From positions 3,150-43,026 of the forward strand of contig QKYT01000874.1 of NCBI GenBank assembly GCA_003550305.1: a stretch of 39,877 nucleotides of DNA. Direction: 5' to 3'. The notes beneath the pieces were generated by a model. That model did not search any database and was not told the origin of the DNA. It saw only the letters and a list, made by a program, of their open reading frames with translations. Positions 34,501 through 39,877 of the stretch are shown here, piece after piece. Positions within the stretch are counted from its first letter, which is position 1, and each line of letters begins with the position of its first letter. This stretch comes from Glomus cerebriforme (Eukaryota > Glomeromycota > Glomeromycetes > Glomerales > Glomeraceae). A program made the translations under genes and the position numbers.

Positions 34501-35274
34501 TAACATCACTTTTACGTCAAATGGACCGGATTGCCAGCATAATAATTTTGATAAATCGACCACAAGTTACATCTGAATTTCCTAATAGAGGCTCAATTGG
34601 AGAAATATGCGCAATACTGTGTGCAACAAGAGAATAAATGCTACTGCGCCACAAGTCATATGACGTTGATTTCCGTATATATAAATATCAATAAAGGTAT
34701 GGGTAGTGCTCCGAATTTTTGGTGAAATATCTTCTCAGCAAGCCTACGTGCTGTGCCATCAATGCAAGACGTATTTTTAACCGTGTGACTGCTCAAACTG
34801 TATTGTAACACAAACCCAGCAACTAGATGATAAGATTTTGGAGATAAGCATCTTCACGAATAACGCATTAAGAAATAACTTTCTTAAATATGAATGTTCT
34901 AAAAATATTATTTTTTTTTGCCTCAGTTGCTAATCTCCCGATTTGTGCTGTAGATTCGAAATTATTCAATACCGAGAAACTTCTCTTGTGAAACTTAGCT
35001 AAAATCAAAAATTTTTATATAATCTATGTAGATGATTTAGATTGGCGTACATATCGTGTTTGTAGAATTCACACTTATTTTTTAATCACGTGCTCATGTT
35101 GATACAACAGATGATGTGTAACCTGTCTTATCATTGTGATACTAGCTGCTAGTAATCCCAATTTGTATTTCCATTTTGAGATAATCTAAAAACCTCGGAT
35201 GATGGTGAGATACCGATTGTTTATAAATACAAGTCTTAGGTAACGAAATATAGCGATTTTTCAATCCTCTAAAA
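34501..35274. other. Intergenic region, possibly more of the relic
   Basis: Short protein-like pieces (ITFTSNGPDCQHNNFDKST near 34504, FPNRGSIGEICAILCATRE near 34578) are cut by stops and could extend the relic to the left. The rest is AT-rich. Confidence 0.3.
35222..35229 (+). promoter_or_regulatory. TATA box of the 35275 gene
   Basis: TATAAATA lies 46 bp before the ATG at 35275, a suitable place for a short-leader promoter. Confidence 0.4.
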
Positions 35275-36083
35275 ATGACTACTTCTGACCCTATCCTTCC
35301 ATTAACCCTTACGAGCTTAAGTATGTTCAGCGCAGAAAGATACAATAATTTACCAAATATCGAATATGCAAATAATGAATTAAAAAAAAGGACAAATTTT
35401 AATGAATTTCTTGAAAAAGTCTTCGCCATAACTCTTGAAAGTAAAATCGAGTTAGGACTTCGTTTAATTCATAAACATATATCTTTAAAAGATGATAAAG
35501 CAATGATAGAAAAATATACCGAATTCAATAACAAACCTGCTTTAATTACCTCAGCGGATTTCGTGGATGAAAAGACCTATCCTGCAAGCTGGTTATTGAA
35601 TAAGGACAAGGTATTTTCGAACACATTAATCCCTTAAGCTTTACAAAATAACAACTAAAATCTCTTTATCCTCTAATGCAGACATTGTCCGTTTTTGAGT
35701 ATTCAAGAGATCTTCATGTTATAAGAACCCTTAACAAAGTTGTCAAGGATCCCCTCCCTTTTAGAAATATCTGCCAACTGATTAGACAGTATCATTTCGA
35801 ATCTTTACTTGCTCCTTGCGTTCATGCCCGAGATGCTATGGTTCACTTTGACAAAGAACAAGTCTTTGTTGAAAGAACATATTCAAATCTTTTTGCTAGC
35901 GTGATCCAAAATGAAACTAGTGATACCGCGAACTCATATATTAATACTTTATATGGAGCGCCTATCACTGCAGATTGTATAGAAAGACAAAGTTGTAATT
36001 ATGATGACGATGAGGAACAGCACATGACAACCTATTGGCATGAAGAGGTGGACAGTCCTCATCCTAATCCTGATACTCCTTAA
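35275..36083 (+). CDS. Hypothetical two-exon protein, 245 residues
   Basis: Exons 35275-35610 and 35682-36083 join in phase through a GTATTT donor and a TGCAG acceptor. The first exon encodes MTTSDPILPLTLTSLSMFS, FLEKVFAITLESKIELGLRL and SADFVDEKTYPASWLLNKDK; the second encodes TLSVFEYSRDLHVIRTLNKV, CQLIRQYHFESLLAPC, a segment with EQVFVERTYSNLFASVIQ, and an acidic C terminus (DDDEEQHMTTYWHEEVDSPH). No signal peptide, membrane helix or known domain is visible. The good splice sites, normal residue mix and TATA box support a real gene, perhaps restricted to the fungal lineage. Function unknown. Confidence 0.65.
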
Positions 36084-36966
36084 AGATTTTTGGCTTTTTT
36101 AATGAAATTTTGTTTAACATTAGGCTAAGATGCTATCTAGTCACGTGTCATTGTTGGTTTGTCCATATCGGGCTCGTGAATTTTAACCAATGTATGTTAT
36201 GTATTGGAGTATTTTATTAACCTTTATTATACTTTCTTTTCAGTATATAAATTGCAAATTTCATCATTTATTATTTAAAAATATTATTATTGTTTTAATT
36301 TGAACTATGGGAAAATTCAAATAGTTTCAAGTTTCAACTAATTCAGTTAATGAATAACATTCTACCTAAATTATTCTCACTATCAAGTATTCATCAGAAA
36401 AAATTATAATAGGCAGATAATAATATTATCATAGAAGAACATTATTACAGTCTCTTACTAGATAATATTATAATTTTAGCATACTGTATACTTTTTATCA
36501 TATTAATTTACATCAAATCTACAAACAACTTTTTCTTTGGCAATAAATAATGGTTTTTATCCAACTTCATTTTTTGTTCTTTATTAACAAAAATCGAGGG
36601 TTACAACGATTAAATTAGCCAATAATATGATCCATAAAGAAAATGTAATAGTAATGCAAATTTTATTTCTGATATATGATACATATGCTATATGATTATA
36701 AAATTTTATGTTAATATGCTAATATTATAATTTAATTATTATCCAAATGTTCAGTCTTCTATTTGTCAAAATGTTCTTTATGAATTTCCATATCTTTAAC
36801 AAAATGACTAATTTGGCTGTATGTTTAACTTATCAAAATAAATAATTTGACAGTATTTGAAATGTCTGTTTTACTTTTGTTCTCTTTCTGCACTTGTTCT
36901 AAAAACTGTGATGAGATGCTTGATTTCTAAAAGTGCGGAAATGATCTTACTCACGATAATTACCAT
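36084..36966. other. Convergent intergenic region
   Basis: Nearly 0.9 kb of AT-rich DNA between the 35275 gene and the 3' end of the kinase gene. A second CACGTG (tcacgtgtc near 36140) is present; no exon is seen. Confidence 0.5.
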
Positions 36967-39877
36967 TTAGAGAGGACGACTTATTTCAGTTTCTAAAGAA
37001 TACCAATTTGTATTAATATGAAATATGAATATCAATATATTTGCAAAATTTCATGATTTAAATACATAAAACAAGTTGTGAAAATTTACCATCTGGAAGT
37101 TCACGACTATCATCATCATCTGTAAAGTTAAAATTGCATAAGAATCAAGTTAGAGCATGAACAAATAATACAAATAACTAAAATATAAATATTTCATACC
37201 ATCTGAAAATTTAGAGTCATCAACATCATGGTTATCATCATCATCTACAATGTTAATATGGCGTGAGTGTCAAGATAGAGCATGAAATAATCAAGAAAAA
37301 AAATTTATTTACCATCTGGAATTTCATGGTTATCATCATCATCATCATCTGCAAATATAGTATAAAACGCGTGAATCTCATGATAGAGTATAAAAACAAA
37401 TGACAAAATAATTATAAAAATCTTTTACCATCCACTTCATCATCAATATCTGCAATATAAAAACGTGTAAGTATCAGGTCAGGATAGGCTATAAAGCATA
37501 TATAAATAAGAAAATGTAAAAATTTTCATACCTTCCGGAAGTTCACGGAAATCTTCTTCAATTTCTGCAAAGTTAAATGGCGTGAATTTTAGAATAGAAC
37601 GTGAACAAATAAGATGAATAGTTTTAGAATTTACTGTACCTGTTTTCTTTTCTGGAGGCGGATTATATATTGGTTTAGTATATCTGCTCTCTTTGCTTTT
37701 TTCATCATCAGCTTTCTCAAATTGTTTTGCTTCATCATCCTCGCGGCTCATCCCAGTAGGGAACCAACCAAGCACGGACTGCCATCTCATTATTATTGCT
37801 TTAATTTCGAGCGCAGTTGGACGTTCTTTCGGATTCGTATTCCAACATTGTCTTATCAAATTTGCGTAACATTCAGGTATTTCTTTGGGAATCTCAGGCC
37901 GTTGGCCTTTTATGATCTGAACAGCAAGTGCATTATCATATGAAATATCTGCATAAGGCTTTTCACCAGTTCCCACCTCCCATAGGATCATCGCAAAACT
38001 GTAAATATCAGATGCCTCAGAGTATGGATCCTTATTTAATACTTCGGGGGCGATGTAAGGTATGATACCAAATACTTGATCTGTTTTTTCTTCATTAGCT
38101 TGTTTAGAAAGGCCCAAGTCAGAAATTCTTGAAGGATACAGAAGGTCTTTGAATTGTAGGATGTTGCCAGTGTGGAGGTCACGGTGTGTCATACCGGTTA
38201 CATGAATGATTTCTAAGCCTGCGACTATGTTTCGAAGAATATCAAGTTTCCTGCGCCAATATAATTTAACTTGGTTTTTTTGAATGTATGTTCGCAAATC
38301 ACCATTTTCCGCGTATTCCATCACTATTGCATAATAATTTGTATCTGGATCTTTTGTAATACCAAGATAACTTATAAGATGTGGACTAGCACATTTGAAA
38401 TATGCTTCGAGCTGCATTTTGTTTAATAAAAAAAAATTCATTAAATGCATTAAATTTTGTACAATCTAATAAATAAAAATACAATTATAAATACCTCAGC
38501 AAGAAAATCGTCACTAATATTATTCGAATTGTTCATAGTTTTGAGGACAACTTTCATACTTCCTTGACGGTGCCATTTGTTTTTACAATGATCCCATCGC
38601 ACAACATATCCATCCTCCCAAGTTGCCGTTGATATTGTACCATAACCACCTTTGTTTAAATATTCTATGTCTTTAAGATTTTCATAAGGAATCCATTCAA
38701 GAAAAAGAATAGTATTGACAAGGGATGGTCTAACAACTTTTATCAGTTTATCAATTTTTTCGTTTCCACTTGAACAATTTTCATATTCCTTTTGGTATCG
38801 CTCTTGAATACATGATTGGCAAGGGAGTTTATCTATTTTACATTGATCACAATTATTACAATCATGTGATATTGGAGATCTATCCTTTTTACTTTTTTCT
38901 TCATCAGCTTTCTCAAATTGTTTTGCTTCATCATCCTCGGGACTCACCCCAGTAGGAAAGCAACCAAGCACGGACTGCCATCTCATTATTATTGCTTTAA
39001 TTTCGAGCGCAATTGGACGTTTTTCTGGATCCGTATTCCAACATTGTTTTATCAAATTTGCGTAACATTCAGGTATTTCTTTGGGAATCTCAGGTCGTTG
39101 GCCTTCCATGATCTGAACGGCAAGTGCATCATCATATGAAATATCTGCATAAGGCTTTTCACCAGTTCCTACCTCCCATAGAATCATTGCAAAACTGTAG
39201 ATATCAGATGCCTCAGTGTATGGTTCTTTATTTAATACTTCGGGGGCGATGTAAGGTATGGTATCCATTCTTTCTCTATTAGCTTGTTTAGAAAGGCCCC
39301 CGTCAGAAATTCTTGAAGGGTACAGAAAGTTTTTGAATTGTAGAATGTTGCCAGTGTGGAGGCCACGGTGTGTCATACCGGTTCCATGAATGATTTCCAA
39401 ACCTGCGACTATGTTTCGAATGATGTCAAGTTTCTGTCGCCAATATAATTTATCTTTGTTTTCTTGAATGTATTTTCGCAAATCCCCATTTTCCGCATAT
39501 TCCATCACTATTATATAATCATTTGTATTTGGATTTTGTGTGATACCGAGATAGCTAATAAGATGTGGACTTGCACATTTGAAATATGCTTCGAGCTGCA
39601 AAATTGTTTGATAAAAAAAAATCAATTAAATGCATAGAAATTTGTAAATCCGTTAACATAAAAAATTACAATTATAAATACCTCAGCAACGAAGAAATCA
39701 TCACTAATATTATTTGACAGGTTTATAGTTTTAAGAACAACTTTCATACTTCCTTGACGGTGCCATTTATTTTCACAATGTTTCCATCGCACAACAAATC
39801 CATCCTCCCAAGTTGCCGTTGATATTGTACCATAACCACCTTTGTTTAAATATTCTATGTCTTTAAGATTTTCATAA
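36967..39877 (-). CDS. Tandem tyrosine-kinase-like protein: pseudokinase plus kinase (5' truncated)
   Basis: The window edge cuts the 5' end; 752 residues are visible. Exons: 39682->39877, 38495-39595, 37640-38411, then 37532-37564, 37429-37449, 37313-37348, 37200-37244, 37090-37119 and 36967-36992. Domain 1 has the glycine loop KGGYGTIS and the VVLKT lysine, but HRD is HRG (MTHRGLHTGN), DLG is DGG, and the activation segment lacks four residues. A linker with clustered Cys (CNNCDQCKIDKLPCQSC) and SGNEKIDKLIK leads, without a stop and in one exon, into domain 2, which has MTHRDLHTGN and SDLGLSK and so looks active. Both domains share the same internal intron and are very similar in DNA, so they arose by recent duplication. 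The tail is acidic and encoded by microexons, ending ETEISRPL. Ser/Thr or Tyr specificity is not clear. Confidence 0.85.
37090..37564 (-). repeat. Array of five symmetric acidic microexons
   Basis: Exons of 33, 21, 36, 45 and 30 bp, all multiples of three and all in the same phase (split after the first base of a codon), separated by introns of about 63-82 bp. Most start ATGATGATGAT after the acceptor and end (C)CAGATG or similar before the GT donor, so each adds a unit such as DDDDNHEIPD or DDDDSRELPD. Exon and flanking intron sequences resemble each other (for example gcgtgaa/gtgtcaagatagagcatga just upstream of exons), which points to repeated exon duplication. Confidence 0.8.

Noticed and set aside
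37240..37350. Simple (ATG)n microsatellite
   Set aside because: The GAT repeats are short, bounded by splice sites, and vary between units that share phase, so coding microexons explain them better.
37614..39139. Plus-strand ORFs of 109, 61 and 73 codons opposite the kinases
   Set aside because: Antisense shadows of the two kinase domains; they resemble each other only because the domains do.

Overview
The window looks like nuclear DNA of a glomeromycotan (arbuscular mycorrhizal) fungus, close to Rhizophagus. It is very AT-rich. The genes are eukaryotic and cut by many short introns with GTAAGT-like donors. The products are typically fungal, and the right end carries a tyrosine-kinase-like gene with the linker style (SGNEKID...LEWIPY...KGGYGT) that is expanded in Rhizophagus. 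Five isolated N bases and one duplication around an N show that this is a draft assembly. All gene models below were spliced by eye and checked for phase; I could not run any search.

Left part (1-9.9 kb): the RNA polymerase subunit gene RPB10, here spliced to a 135-residue Ser-Pro-Tyr tail, is followed by two tandem aldo/keto reductase genes. These lie in a 2.8-2.9 kb direct segmental duplication that also copied the end of RPB10. A 155 bp inverted-repeat element sits between the two copies.

Centre (10-21.8 kb): a small hypothetical gene; a MerT-MerP-like metal transporter divergent from a mitochondrial-type NAD(H) kinase (POS5-like); ribosome biogenesis factor NOP53; an Apd1/Aim32-type sucrase/ferredoxin-like protein; Mediator subunit MED18 divergent from a Siw14/OCA-type phosphatase.

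Right-centre (22.9-31.9 kb): seipin, mitochondrial ribosomal protein uS13m, octanoyltransferase LIP2, the CDK9/Bur1-type kinase and a Sec14-like lipid-transfer protein. A run of degenerate ORFs follows (32.7-34.5 kb), then a hypothetical two-exon gene (35.3 kb).

Right edge: a tandem-kinase gene, 5' truncated by the window. The first kinase domain has lost its catalytic Asp, the second is intact, and the C-terminal tail is built from an array of tiny, phase-compatible acidic exons.

The genes do not form one pathway. Three of them act on RNA polymerase II (RPB10, MED18, BUR1), several act in mitochondria or redox metabolism (NADH kinase, LIP2, uS13m, aldo/keto reductases), and two handle lipids (seipin, Sec14-like). 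The least ordinary items are the RPB10 tail, the MerTP fusion and the pseudokinase-kinase gene.
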